The notes under the pieces are model-generated. The model was not told the origin of the DNA. It searched no databases and saw only the letters and a program-made list of their open reading frames with translations. DNA of 64,000 nt from Teratosphaeria epicoccoides (lineage: Eukaryota; Ascomycota; Dothideomycetes; Mycosphaerellales; Teratosphaeriaceae), in contig JADDMT010000048.1 in assembly GCA_021401465.1 (NCBI GenBank), positions 1 to 64,000 of the forward strand. The letters run 5' to 3'. This document shows, one piece after another, positions 43,501-55,184 of the stretch (positions are counted from its first letter, which is position 1; each line of letters starts with the position of its first letter). The position numbers and the translations under genes are program-made.

Positions 43501-46492
43501 TAAGCGCCGGTTTCGTGTTACTGCTGTCTTTCAAGATCCGGTCCGTGATCCGTGTCAAAGACGCTGCGCGCTGCTGTCCAGATGGTCGCGGTCCTTCGAT
43601 GTCGAGCTTAGTAGCCAGTGCTGATGATTGCCACCCGCAAGCGACATAGCTGAATGCCTCTCCGACAGCAAAGTGCGACTCTGCTTGGCGAATCTCGTGC
43701 AGCTTGTGGAGCTGCTCCTCAACATATGTCAGATCGCTATCTCTATCCTGAGTATCTTCTGAAAGGACCATCGATAGCTGACCAAGAGCCAAGATGGCAG
43801 CCTCGCTGCCCTCCTTGGCCTGTGCATAGATCTTGTCCACAATAGTGCGCATACCGGCTATACTGGTGAGTTGTTCACATGTGATGGCACCAAACATAGC
43901 CAATTGCCCGAATGCCACAAAGCAACCCTCGAGCAGCGATGTGTCTCGGCTTGACGTCGAGGCCTTGGCCAGGATGTCGAGATAGAGTTTGTATCGCTCG
44001 TCACTTACATCAAGCGTACCCCTGTAGCTACGACGGCCATAGTAGTATCCCTGAGCGATCACTGCACCGTGTACTTGGTTTGCGACTGCACCTACGGCGC
44101 CTTCCCACTTCTTACTAGTCTCAAGCAACTTGTGTACCTCGCCAGTTGAGTGTGCAGCTGACGGGTGCGATGCCAGTATGCCGAAAACATGAGCTGCGAT
44201 CGTCCGTTTGTCATGCTTGTTGCTTTGCAGCACTGGCATCAAGTCAGTGATGTGGAAGACAAGTGACTCGATGGCGGCATCGGGCGCCAAGGCAAGAATA
44301 TCGGCCAAAGCGCCATCACTTGCTATCGTTTCTGACGCCGTCAAGCCCAGGAACAGGGCGGACAGGAGCTTTTGCACGGCTGTCGGCGTCGACTCCAAAA
44401 GCGACTGCATAGTGTCCCTGATGGCTCTCCTCGTTGCCTCATCGCTCTCAGCAGCGGTGTCGACTCGTCTTTCCCAATCATTGTCCAAAGTGACTGGGAT
44501 GCCACGCCTTTGCATCGCATGCTGAAACAAGATACGCCGTGCGAAGGTCGTCATGTGCGAGTAGCTGCTGCTATGCGATCTCAACGCTTCTCTGGCGGTT
44601 GCAAAAGGCTCGACGGCTCGATTCGCGACGCGACCAGCAAAGAACTGGCTCATGACCTCTCCGAATGGTGGGAATACGACACTCTCTGGTTTCAGTGAGC
44701 CGAGCGTGCCGTTCAACATGCGATACCAGTACGGACTGAGACCTCGTTCTGCCTCCTCTCTGACCTCAGCACGATCTTTTGCCGCTCCAAGACCCAGCAC
44801 ATCTATCCATCGGGCCTTGACAGAGGCGTAGGGAAGACATCTGTTCGCAAATCGAACAGCGACGTATCTCGTGCTTCGTGATCTCTTACTTGCCTCGAGA
44901 TTGACCGACTGCTCCATCTGATGTATCAGCAGTCCCTCAAGGACACCTCGCTCGTCATCTCCGAGCGTCAAACCTGCCAGAGCGCTCAACAATGTTGAAA
45001 GTGACTCTTCGATGCTGACGACTATTGCATTGCCTGACGAATCCCGGCCCAGAGAATCAAACAGCCATCTCAACAAATCTAGTGAAGGATATTCTGTCTC
45101 GACTAGGACAGACTTCGGGCCTGACTTCGCGAGTAATCCAATCACTTCGTAGCAGTAGGCTCGTGATACCAAGTCCTCGTTGGGTCCAACTTCAGGCCAT
45201 CCTTGGTGCTCAATAAAATCGCGTAGCTTTGCGATTACTCGCGATGCGATTGCGTGCAAGGTATTTTGAGGGCCGTAGCGTGCGACGAAGTTCACGTACT
45301 GGAAGATTGCCGATCGTAGCTTTGTAGTCTCTCGGCCAGCGCTGGTACTGTGACAAGTCAGCGAAAGCTCAGGAGACACCGCCTGCAGATCGTCTGCGCC
45401 AATGCTCAGCATGGACTGTACAGCGGAACGGAAGCGTGACAGATGAGCTTACCTTGACTGTGCAATTGACATGACTACGTCTTCGCCATCCATGCTCTGG
45501 GTGGCTATGCCATCCTCCACCATTCGCATGATACTGTTGGCAAATGATGTACTCCGGGTCGATTTATTCAATAGACCGAGAATCTTCAGTCGTAGTGGAG
45601 CTTTCACTCTCGGGCAGCCATCTTCACCAAAGTACAGTCCAAATAATTGCTTCACGAGACATTCGTCCTCTAAATCCATAGCTGGCATAGCTCGCTTCAA
45701 CATATCATCGCCAATGTCGCTGATCGTCGAAGCGGTATCTGCCGAAGCAAACAAAGCCGGAAGAAACCGCTCCTGATCATCAAAGATACCGCTCGAGAGT
45801 AGGCGTGCTGCTAATGCCTTGGACCTCAGCACATTTAGACCACCCGTGGCTGAGTTCCACAGGCCCTCTTTACCTTGAACACTAATGAAGGAGTATTCAT
45901 CAGACTTCAAGCCAGAACAAGTTGAAACACCAGGCTTCTGCGGCGTGAAGAGAATGAACTTGCCCAGCCACTTCGCCAAGAACCCAGCATCGTCATCCGA
46001 GACTTCAAACTTCGCTCGCAGCTCCAGGTCTTCTTTGCTACCGCGAGGGGGTAGAGTGAAGAATTCCAGGAGCCGTAGAAGCAGATTGAAGATTTGAGAG
46101 CCGTGGCTCCCGCTCCTGACAACTCCAGAAATGAGGACTGGAAGTACCTCCGCTTTCTCATCAGCAGCTAGTAGATCGACGCCTTGCTGTATGTACATGA
46201 GATCGAAATGCCGTATCATTGTATTTTCCTGTTCTTTGAACTGCTTCACCAGCGATGTTACCGGAAGCTGTATCGATTGCGGCTTGATCCTGGTGCTGAT
46301 GTGCTGGCAGACGGTGATGACCTTGTTACGAACACTCCCATGTTCAGAGGCCAGTTTGAGCAGTAGCGGTGCCAAATAAGTCTTGAGCATGGCTTCTAGC
46401 TTGGCATCAGTGTCGGCCAAAGCTATCCGCATTTCGACCTTGCCGACAAGAGACAGCTCGCGCTGCTCCGGCGTCTGCGATGCAGAAGCCAT
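40576..46492 (-). CDS. ECM29: Proteasome adaptor/scaffold ECM29
   Basis: A very large HEAT-repeat protein that ties the 19S regulatory particle to the 20S core and helps proteasome quality control. Exons are 46492-45453, 45404-41964, 41911-41443, 41266-41064 and 41005-40576, totalling 1860 aa, nearly the yeast length. The N-terminus contains LSLVGKVEMRIALADTDAKL and SEHGSVRNKVITVCQH, typical of Ecm29. The body is a long series of helical HEAT repeats, including NEWRVRQASCAAIADLVQGR and KHATDRFNAIAASILPF. The four introns restore frame; the third is unusually long (176 nt) and the fourth carries a GCTAAC branch site. It is divergent from ERD1. Two 20S core genes, PRE3 and PUP3, lie in the same window. 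Confidence 0.92.
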
Positions 46493-46918
46493 GTTGACGA
46501 AATGCAGAATGTGCAGTCACTTCCTGCACTTGTTGCACTCGCGACTTGTCAAAGTAATATTGTCCTTCGACACATTCCGGATTGCTGCCAGATTCGGCGA
46601 AGCTCCTGAGTCGTATGCTGTCAAAGCCTTTCGATGCGATGAAGCAGTGCCTTGAATTGTGAAAACATCAAAAGTATTCGTAATGGCTACAAATGTAGAA
46701 GGATAAAATGGCAGGCACGCGTCTGCACGTAATCGCTGGGAACGCCACACTTGCGGTGCCTGCCGTGAAGGCGCGGGACCTCCCGCTCCGTCGGTCCCTC
46801 AGCCACACAGCGACTCTAATTGGTGGCACCTCCGCGCATGCGGTTGAACACAGGAGAGCAGACGACACATTTCCTCTTCTGACTGCATAGTGATCTGAAG
46901 CAGACTCATGATGACAAG
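46493..46918. other. Divergent promoter region of ECM29 and ERD1
   Basis: 426 bp between two start codons pointing away from each other. No ORF is supported. A GGTGGCACC near 46824 is only a partial match to the Rpn4/PACE proteasome element, so I do not call it a site. Confidence 0.55.
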
Positions 46919-48179
46919 ATGGCGGATCTCGATGCGGGCGTGGAGGAGATCGATGCGTTTAGCTTGTACATGCCGCTGCCGTACCGGCTAGCTACGGTGT
47001 TAGTGCTCGGAATATGGTTATGGGGCCTCAATCTCCATGGCTTGTCGCAGGTGCACATTGTAGGTACAGAATGGAGGCAATGCAAAAGATCCTGGGCTGA
47101 GAGATACGAAGGATGTGCTGGCTTTGGTACGATATCAAGCGCCTGCCCACAATGATCCGCCGCTGTACATCGCCGTATATCGCTTCGCGACACTCTTGAC
47201 AGCACCCCTGTTGGCATCCTTTTTCCTCTTCTGGGTTGCAACATCTGGTGGACATCCGGACAAAGTGATAGCCTACGAGCTGTTACCCAACATCACTCTC
47301 CTCAGCATACTGGCTGTAGTGTTCCTGATTCCACAACGTTGGCTACACCCCAGACATGTCTGGCCCAACAATGGCAGGTCGCGACTGCTGTCGACATTGC
47401 GGCGGGTTAGCATCGGTGGTTTGGCAAGAGCTGAGGACGGGAAGTTCGGCGATGTGCTGCTGGCCGATGCGCTCACATCCTATGCCAGACCACTGTCTGA
47501 GCTTTACATTGCATTCACAATGATGATACTGCGGCGGCCGACGACGGGCAAGATTGACAGGTCGTCGACTGTAGCGGTCCCGCTATTGTTGGCCGTGCCA
47601 TTCGCGATACGACTGCGACAGTGCATCACGGATCAGCAGCCTGCAAACGCGCTCAAGTATGCTACGGCATTTCCTTCGATTGCCCTCAGCACGCTGATGC
47701 GCGTGCACATTGGCTTCTTCAACCACGACAGCTTGCATGCGGTATGGGTGTTCGCTGCCATGGTGAACGCTCTATACTCATTCTACTGGGATGTGGCCCG
47801 CGACTGGGACCTGACTCTGCTCTCTCCGAAGCGAAGCAGTCCCGATCGTAGGTACTTTCTTTGTCTGTATGACTAGTGTGCTTGCTGACGATTGTCAGAT
47901 CCTTTTGGGCTTCGACGTATGCGCTATTTCCAGGACACATCTACATATTACTCAATGATCGCTGTCGACTTGCTTTTGAGGTTCGCATGGGCGTTGAAGC
48001 TCTCACCGCATCTCGAGCACTACTACGACATAGAAGGCGGTATATTTCTGCTTGAAGTATTAGAGGTGTTCAGGAGATGGTTGTGGCTCTTCTTCCGAGT
48101 CGAGACCGAGTGCGTCCGAAGCAAGCACAGTGGCGACATAGTGCTCGGGGATATCGGTCCTAAGCTGGATGAAGACTAG
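46919..48179 (+). CDS. ERD1: EXS-domain protein ERD1
   Basis: A multi-pass Golgi membrane protein of the EXS family, like yeast Erd1, which is needed for retention and recycling of Golgi and ER proteins and for phosphate recycling from the Golgi lumen. Exons are 46919-47059, 47112-47847 and 47899-48179, giving 385 aa (yeast 362). The N-terminus ADLDAGVEEIDAFSLYMPLP leads into helix 1 (LATVLVLGIWLWGLNLHGL). Family motifs include ADALTSYARPLSEL and NALYSFYWDVARDWDLTLL. The last exon has RRWLWLFFRVETE near the C-terminus. Both introns keep frame. There is no SPX domain, which separates it from Syg1/XPR1 proteins. Confidence 0.9.
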
Positions 48180-48592
48180 AGACCTGAGGGTCTGAAGAAG
48201 CCACGAACAACATGCTGTTCTCGCATACAACGCCTCACCTCACGTTGACGTTCGGGCAGCTCGCCTGCACATCGAGATGATGCGGCTACATACATACAAG
48301 CGAGGCCCGATAATTGGCGTGGGTCTGACAGATCTGCATGTCCCCGCCGACTTGAACGAATTAGCTACACGAACCTAGGAAGGTCGCATATTCTTGTAGC
48401 GCAATACTTGGAGACGGTGTCATCGGTGGCTTGATATTTGACAACCGAAGGTGCTGGTGATGGTAGTACCTGCTTGAATGGCTAGTCTTTTCCAACAATG
48501 GCTTTGGCCAAGGAAGGCAAGTGCTCACGTCTTTTGCTTCAACCTCCTCTCGCAAGTCTACGCACACGGAGATATTGTTAACGACAGTGGCT
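48180..48592. other. Intergenic, 0.4 kb
   Basis: Between ERD1 and the sedolisin relic. No supported ORF or repeat. Confidence 0.55.
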
Positions 48593-50853
48593 ATGAGATC
48601 TTTTGCGGCGTCGGTCTTAGTCTGTGGCCTGACCGTTGCCACGCCGTTGCAGATTGGCATTTATGCCGTCAATGAAACACATCCAATACCTCACGGATTC
48701 ACCAGAATCTTCAGCGCCCCAGCGACGCATCGGATGCGCTTGCAGGTTGCGCTCAGGCAGAGCCGTTTCGACGACCTCGAGAAGTATCTGCACGAGATCT
48801 CGGATCCTGGCCATGATCGATACGGACAGTACTTGACCACACCCGAAATCAACGAGCTGGTCAAGCCAAGTGGGGCTGCTTTGTCTGCCGTTCAAGAGTG
48901 GTTGCACGAGCATATTGATCCGGCGAGCATTGACTATACACAAGCTAAAACTTCATCTCGTTCACTGTCCCTGTTGAGAAAGCCAAAAAGCTCTTGGACA
49001 CAAAATATTCAGTGTATCGTTATGAACGATGGATGGGACCGATCTCGTTCGCACGCCGAAGTGGTAAGCAAAAAACAGCGTAGCTCGCTCTACGACGCCT
49101 TTGTAGACGCAATAGCGCCAGCATGAGAGTTTCTGACAATCACACGACAGAAGTCTCCCATCCCATTTGCACGACCATATCGAGGCCATTCAGCCGACAA
49201 CGAGTTTCCTGAGAGCTGTGCCGCAGGCTAAGACTTACGTCGACGTGCCCGGTACTGGTGACATTAAGCTCAAGCCATCCTTAGCGTGGCCGAATCCAAG
49301 CAATAATGCCGTGTGCGACACTGCGGGAGTCAGGTTGGACTGCCTATGAACTCTACATGGGGCGATCGGCGAGTCTGCGGTGCCGGAGAGCCGGAAGTAG
49401 AATGGCATGTCTGACGGACAGGAAGATTACAAAGCTCAAGTGCCTGGCAAGAACGTGATGGCATTGACCGACTGCCTCGGAGACATCAACAATCGCTCTG
49501 ACACCGAGATTTATCTCCAGCGCTATCGTCCGGATGCCATATCTGCGGTAAGTCGTACGGACGCTCTGTCCTTCCGAGATGGACTGCAGGCTGCCACGAG
49601 ACGCTCTGGCTGATGACCCCTGTGCAGGCCTACACATTCTCGCAGATATTGATTGCAGGTGACGCACTTCCACAGAGCCCAGAAAACGTCACACAGCTAT
49701 CCGAAGGGACAGGTATCGAAAGCAACCTCGATGTCGAAACACTTCTGGGCATCGGATATCCCACGCCACTAGTCGCTTACTCGACCGGCGAAGTCGGCCC
49801 ACCTCCCACTCCCGACGCAGACAACCCGACTGTCGACAATGAGCCCTACCTGACCTCGTCAGACAACACTTCACATGAAATGCATTCGCGCCACGAGGAA
49901 GTTCTAACAGAAGTGTAACACAGGCTCAACTACGTCCTTGCTCAACCCTTCGTGCCTCAGGTGACCTCTAACTCATACGAAAACAAGGAGCAACCCATTC
50001 CCGCATCGTACGCCAGAGTCGTCTGCAAAGGTTTTGCGCAGCTCGGCACCCGAGGCGTTTCTGTCCTCTTCGGCAGCGGCGATGGAGGCGTCTCTGGTGT
50101 TCAGCTGGGCGGGTCGTGCAGATCAAACGTAGACAATCAGACTCAGTTTACGCCCCTCTTCCCGTCGAGCTGCCCATACGTCACTTCTGTTGGAGGCAAG
50201 TCCATGACCCAGTGACACAATATCCCAAGAGAGGGGACGGTGACTCGATTTTGTACAGCTACCGTGAACTTCGACCCCGAAATCGTAGCCTATGACCCTC
50301 GCAACGAGTTCGCCAGCGGCGACGTCTTATCAAACTACTTCCCTCAACCTTCCTACTAGAAAGAAGCAGTAGCAGCTTACCTCCCACAAATACCCTCCAA
50401 CTTCTCCTCCCTTTACAGTGCGTCCGGCCACGCATACCCTGACATCGCTGCATACGGCGTCACTTTTACCGTGATCTGGGACGACAAGGTTAGACTCGTG
50501 GACGGCACATGTGCCGCTACACCAGCTGCATCAGCCGTATTCGCATTGCTGAATGATGCGCTACTGGCGGCTGGCAGACCGACGATGGGGTTCTTGAATC
50601 CATGGCTGTATAAGAAGGGGTATAAGGCGTTCACGGATGTGACGAGTGGGAGTACCGTGGGATGTGGCACGACGGGGTTTGAGGCTACGACGGGCTGGGG
50701 CGCGGCCAGTGGGTTGTGTACTCCGGTGAGTAGGCTTCGGATAGAAGACGATGGACTCTGCTGACATTTTGACAGAGATCCGAGACATTGTTGAAAGCTG
50801 TGGGGCTGCGAAGCAAGATCGACCGATATGTGCATATAGCCCGGCAGGTCTAG
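48593..50853 (+). pseudogene. Disabled sedolisin (S53 peptidase) gene
   Basis: The remnant of a secreted sedolisin or tripeptidyl-peptidase-like protease. A signal peptide (MRSFAASVLVCGLTVA) and a pro-kumamolisin domain (HEISDPGHDRYGQYLT) are intact. A frame change lies near 48935-48955 between DYTQ and NFISFTVPV. In-frame stops are TGA at 49347, TAG at 49398, TAA at 49916 and TAG at 50357. Homology continues through all of them: DYKAQVPGKN, QRYRPDAISA, ESNLDVETLLG (Glu and Asp of the triad kept), GVSVLFGSGDGGV and GFLNPWLYKKGYKAFTDVTSG. The nucleophile motif GTS reads GTC (Cys codon at 50510), so catalysis would be lost or altered anyway. Normal introns at about 49550 and 50716 still have good splice sites. 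The end is the TAG at 50851. Confidence 0.85.
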
Positions 50854-51082
50854 ATCAAAACGTACAATTAGGTTCAAGTCATTGGGACCTGGCAAGACAT
50901 CGATCCAACAGTGCGATTGCCACATTGTCGGTCCCATCTTGAATGGCCAAGGATAGAGAATGGGGGTGGGCGCAGTTCAGTACTGTTCTCACAAGAGCCT
51001 AGCAATTAATCGACGCTCACATTGGCATCTCGAACACAAATCATGGCCTCCCCAAGAAACGCCCGCAACGCCCGCAACCGCA

Positions 51083-51759
51083 CTACATCAACCTCAGTCT
51101 CTTCGCAGGACGAGCTCGTACCTCTACCACCGGTGACTCAGAGCTCCGCACCAGATCCGCGTAAACGTCACGGTCCGCATCCTCATACCCTCGACTCGCC
51201 ACGCCTTGCCCCTCAAAATCACTCGACGGACTTGCATCAACATCGCACTCTGCATCACTCCCCACATCCACCTCCACATCCAGAGGCTCCCCGACAGCCT
51301 TCTTCAACCTGCCCATCGCCCTCAAAAGCTCCCTCGCCTGCCTAACACCATGCTCAACCCCATCCGTCCCCGCCCTCAACCGCCTCGCCTCCGCATCCAG
51401 AATCTTCTGCCGCACAATCGTCCACGCCTTCGCCCGACATCCCGCAATAGCACTCTCAAAACCGCCCGCCGACTCTGGCGTCACGCGCCCTTTACACACA
51501 CCCTTGAAGATCGATGCCCGTGCCCCGTCGATGCGCTGGTACATAGTCGATACTCGTACTAACTCATCAGGCGTGAGTGGACGTTGTAATTTAGATTCCA
51601 GGCGCAGGATGCCCTCTTCCCTACATCGATAAAGAATGACCCGCGGTCAGCACCGCCATTGCACGATATGTTGTTGTATCTGCTATCCCAAAAGAAGACT
51701 CACACAGACTGTGGAACCTGACCCATCACAACCGCACTTTCCTCATTCGCAGCAGCCAT
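51083..51759 (-). CDS. Hypothetical 197-aa protein
   Basis: I do not recognise this protein. Exons are 51759-51704 and 51620-51083; the intron (83 nt, gtgagt...tag) restores frame, which supports a real gene. The N-terminal half is helical and charged (EEGILRLESKLQRPLTPDEL, IDGARASIFKGVCKGRV) with regular Leu and Arg spacing. The middle contains RQARELLRAMGRLKK. The C-terminal part is acidic (DVEVDVGSDAECDVDASPSSD) and ends in a basic RPAKRLRLM that could be a nuclear localisation signal. There is no signal peptide or membrane segment. A small chromatin or kinetochore-type protein would fit but is unproven. Confidence 0.6.
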
Positions 51760-53177
51760 GTGATCCAGCGGCGGACCTCAATCATCAAAATGCAAAGATT
51801 CTCCAGATCGAAGGCGTTTGGGCGTGTGTCAAGCTGGTTTCGTGCGACTCTCATGCTTGTAACAAAACGCGGGGACCGCCCCCCAGAAAGTTTGGGGAGA
51901 TGTGGTGTGAGATCTCTCCCCGGGCTTGCCCCATCTTTGTCTCACACCCGGACGCGTTCCTTGCGTACCAGTCAGACATTATCCACGACTTCGCCCTTGT
52001 GTCGATCGATCTCGGGGGACAATTTGGGGATGACATGTTGCACCGCACTTGCATGCGAGCACGAGCAGGGGAGGTCTTGCAACTGCGCCGCAATGGCACA
52101 TTCACAGTCAATGCTCACGCGGTTGTGAGACGTCAGATCGTGACAATGTTCGGGTTGCGCTGCGATCCAGACGACACCGGCTTACGCTATTTCGCTTGAA
52201 AATCCTCGACCCTGGCAGTCGACCCTGTGTCGCCTCTAGGCAGAGTCATGCTGCCATGCGGCGTAGCCTGTACTCATCTGACATGTGGTCGTACATGGAA
52301 GACCAGACTTGAGATGAACATCTCCTTCTCAGATTGCCATCGCCCGGCTTTGAGCAGTACGGGACCGTGCAGCGTTAGCACTGCAGGGCGCTGAATATTC
52401 AGTGTTGGTGCCAGACTGTTGCGTGGTCGACGTCTTGAGCGATCACGATGACCCGATGATGCTCGAACCGCATCGCTTTGCACAGGTTTCCTTTCTGGTC
52501 GAGCGCCATGATTGACAGAGACACAAAAGTCCCCTATACCGAGGCAGCAAACATCTGGTCGTTTGCAGTGTCTGCAGGGCCTCCTGCAGCAAGTGTGATG
52601 GCTGACTGCAGCTGCAGGGATCTTGACGCGGCCAACGGTCTTCTCGCCGATAGAGACCAGTCCATCTGTGGTCACAGTGTGAGAAATGCGACTGCGCAAA
52701 GAGCCGCAGGCTTCAGCTGCTGACGTCTGCGTGTCCTGGCATGGCATTGAAGCTTCATCTAGTAGACTGACCTTACTAGGAGGCATGAAATGGCGACTCA
52801 TCTAGTTCAACCGCAACTCGAGTGTCATATTCAAAGCTGGAGGTGGTCTTCTCTTGTGCGATCAGTCTCCAGATGAGCTCGGGGAGCTGATATGGCGAAT
52901 GCCAAGCATTTAGATGCGAATACTCCAAACGCCATCGACTCCATATTCAATCGCTTCCTGATTGTGGCCCCAGCACGGCTTGGACAGACATCCAGGTTAT
53001 CACGTCTCCAGAAACACAGAGCAAGTAGGAGTCTTGATCATTCATGAAGATGCTATATCCATCTGCAGTAGACGCCTTGTACGGCCATTGACTTTGTGTT
53101 GCGCCCGTGACACCCGTTCGCCATGCTCATCTGGTATTGTACAATTCTACGCCGGTCTGGGTCGCTACTCTTCCCAT
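51760..53177. other. Intergenic, 1.4 kb
   Basis: Lies between the start of the 197-aa gene and the PUP3 stop codon. Short open frames lack motifs or splice support. A CTGCAG-rich patch around 52570-52620 is the only local pattern seen. Confidence 0.5.
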
Positions 53178-53911
53178 CTAGTCCTGCCTGCCCTTCAATA
53201 GCCTCTTCGTCACCTTGTCCTTCTCAATGATGTACACGTGCGCGCCCCAACCTGAAAGTGCATCGCGGTCGACGGCATTGAGAAGCGCTTGGGAAATCGT
53301 CTCAAATAGGTCTTCTGGGCCGAGGTCCGGTTCCCACAGACCTTCGCACGTACCGAAGAGCTGGTCTGAGGCTGTTCCGGAGACGATGAAGTCCTTGGCG
53401 AAGTCTATGCAGCCGATGGAGTCGAAGCTGTCGTCAGGTTAGCGCGTTACATGCACATCTTGTCTTTCTCCTATCGAATGCTCACCCGCAAATGAACGGC
53501 TTTCCCGTCTTCCCATCGATGCCCGCCACCACAGGGCTGATAAACCACGGCCCAAATCTCCTCTCGTACAGGCTACTGCTGACCAAATTCGCAAACGTTC
53601 TGGGTGCAATGTCCCTTTCCTCTCGCAGTCTGTACATATTGACTTTGTACCGAAACAGCTCGCTCACGCTGCTCACGTCTGTCGCAAGACCTGTGAGGCC
53701 AAGGAAGCAAGATGGGCCGTAGGAGAAGATCTTGGGGAAGTTGTTGCTGACGGTGAGGGACTGGAGACCGAGGCGCAGATCGCAGGCGATGGCGACGCAG
53801 TCTTTGCCGACCATTGCTACGCAGGCGCCGCCATCTAGATATGTGTGTCAGCTGGGTTTGCGATACATCAGGGAATTGTGTTTCCATACTGATGCTGAAA
53901 GGCGACGACAT
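53178..53911 (-). CDS. PUP3: 20S proteasome subunit beta3 (PUP3)
   Basis: A non-catalytic beta-ring subunit of the 20S proteasome. Exons are 53911-53890, 53834-53486 and 53427-53178, giving 206 aa (yeast 205). The N-terminus SSPFSINGGACVAMVGKD lacks a propeptide and a catalytic Thr, as expected for beta3. Highly conserved blocks are CVAIACDLRLG, LTGLATDVSSV, SLYERRFGPWF and ISQALLNAVDRDALSGWG. The tiny first exon ends in the codon split for Asn, a typical arrangement. It is divergent from the mL59 gene, with 245 bp between start codons. Confidence 0.96.
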
Positions 53912-54156
53912 GGCGGCGGCTGGGATATGTGCAGGATGGTGGTCGGGGCTGTGTCAATCGCCCGACTCTATAGTGGCAGCGGTGCTCGTTTGTTGATCCG
54001 TAGAAATCTTTAAATGCGAAGAGGTTATGCTGGTCGCGTGCCTGACCTGTGATGGAGCTGTTGGGAGAGCTAGGATGGTTCGCGCCTCAGGCACCACTCC
54101 CGAACTCTGCACAATCTCCCATCTATCTGCCCACCGCCAACATACATATCACCACC

Positions 54157-54795
54157 ATGGCCGCCCTTCCTACAGAAGTTCAGATCGCCCGCGAGCTCCC
54201 TCAGCGATTGTTGAACTTCTTCAAACGCTTTCCGCCGCCTCAACTACAGACCGTCTCCACCACTGCCCAGGTCGCCGAGAACACTTCCCCCGGCGATCCC
54301 AGTGCCACAACCAACCCAGCCGGCCCGTCCACGACGAACGCGAGCTGGAAGAAGAATCCCTTCCTCGCTTTCAAGAATCCGGCTACGGGCAACTGGCATG
54401 GACCGCACTACTCTCTCCGCCGACAAGCAGATCTTTTCAAACTGGCCCAGGCCCACGGCGTCCTGTCCCTCATGCCTACATCGCCCAAGCACCCCGAAGT
54501 CAAAGCGCAAAAGCGCATCGAGCATGGACTCCGTGTGAAGGGTACAGGTGAAGGTCAAAGGGTGAAAGGACATTATTGGGAAAGAACATTGAAGACGCGC
54601 TTGCAAGTGCGACAGAAGGCCATGGAGGCTATGCCGGACATGATTACTTTGTGGAGGGAGAGAGGTCATGGTCGGGGATGGAAGAAGTACCCGAGTGGCA
54701 AGACGAAGGGCAAGGGAGCGGGAGTTGGAGAAAATGATATCTTCAAGGCTGAGATGAGGCATGCTTGGGTGCGTCAGAAGGCGCCGACGTCGTAG
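54157..54795 (+). CDS. MRPL25: Mitochondrial large-subunit ribosomal protein mL59 (MRPL25)
   Basis: A fungal mitochondrial ribosome component of the 54S subunit. It is a single exon of 212 aa. The N-terminus ELPQRLLNFFKRFPPPQ, the central NPFLAFKNPATGNWHGPHYS, the LRRQADLFKLA segment and the very basic C-terminal region are typical of this family. The ATG at 54157 follows ACCACC. No separate cleaved presequence stands out; the helical basic N-terminus may serve for import. It shares its upstream region with PUP3. Confidence 0.9.
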   Translation: MAALPTEVQIARELPQRLLNFFKRFPPPQLQTVSTTAQVAENTSPGDPSATTNPAGPSTTNASWKKNPFLAFKNPATGNWHGPHYSLRRQADLFKLAQAHGVLSLMPTSPKHPEVKAQKRIEHGLRVKGTGEGQRVKGHYWERTLKTRLQVRQKAMEAMPDMITLWRERGHGRGWKKYPSGKTKGKGAGVGENDIFKAEMRHAWVRQKAPTS

Positions 54796-55184
54796 AAATT
54801 CGTTGTGCATGATAAGGTTCCTTTGGGACTCAGAAAGGCATTGTCTGTGTTCTTTGGATGCACGCTGGAAAGTGCGATTCATCACGGCAAGAAACACACA
54901 TTATCGCGGTCCGTCACTGTCTGGTCCACCTTCTGGCACGAAACGACATCTGATCAAGCTGCAGCTCGTCGGATTCGCCACGTCTTGTGAACAATGCATT
55001 GCTCGGGTGACGGCTGCATTCACATCCGCCTCCTTCACCAGATCGTGCATCAGTCATTTCTCGACCACTATAAACACAGCTCCGGCTGCAAGTCGCTTAC
55101 ACCATTTGAGTTCCAAGGTCGAATGGAACATTACTCTATTCAAGGTTCATCAGCGAAGACATATACACACCTAATTGCCTCAAG
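54796..55184. other. Intergenic, 0.39 kb
   Basis: Between mL59 and the 129-aa gene. No supported ORF. Confidence 0.5.

Noticed and set aside
46818..46832. Rpn4/PACE proteasome box upstream of ECM29
   Set aside because: GGTGGCACC matches only seven of the nine bases of GGTGGCAAA, and similar sites were not seen upstream of PRE3 or PUP3.
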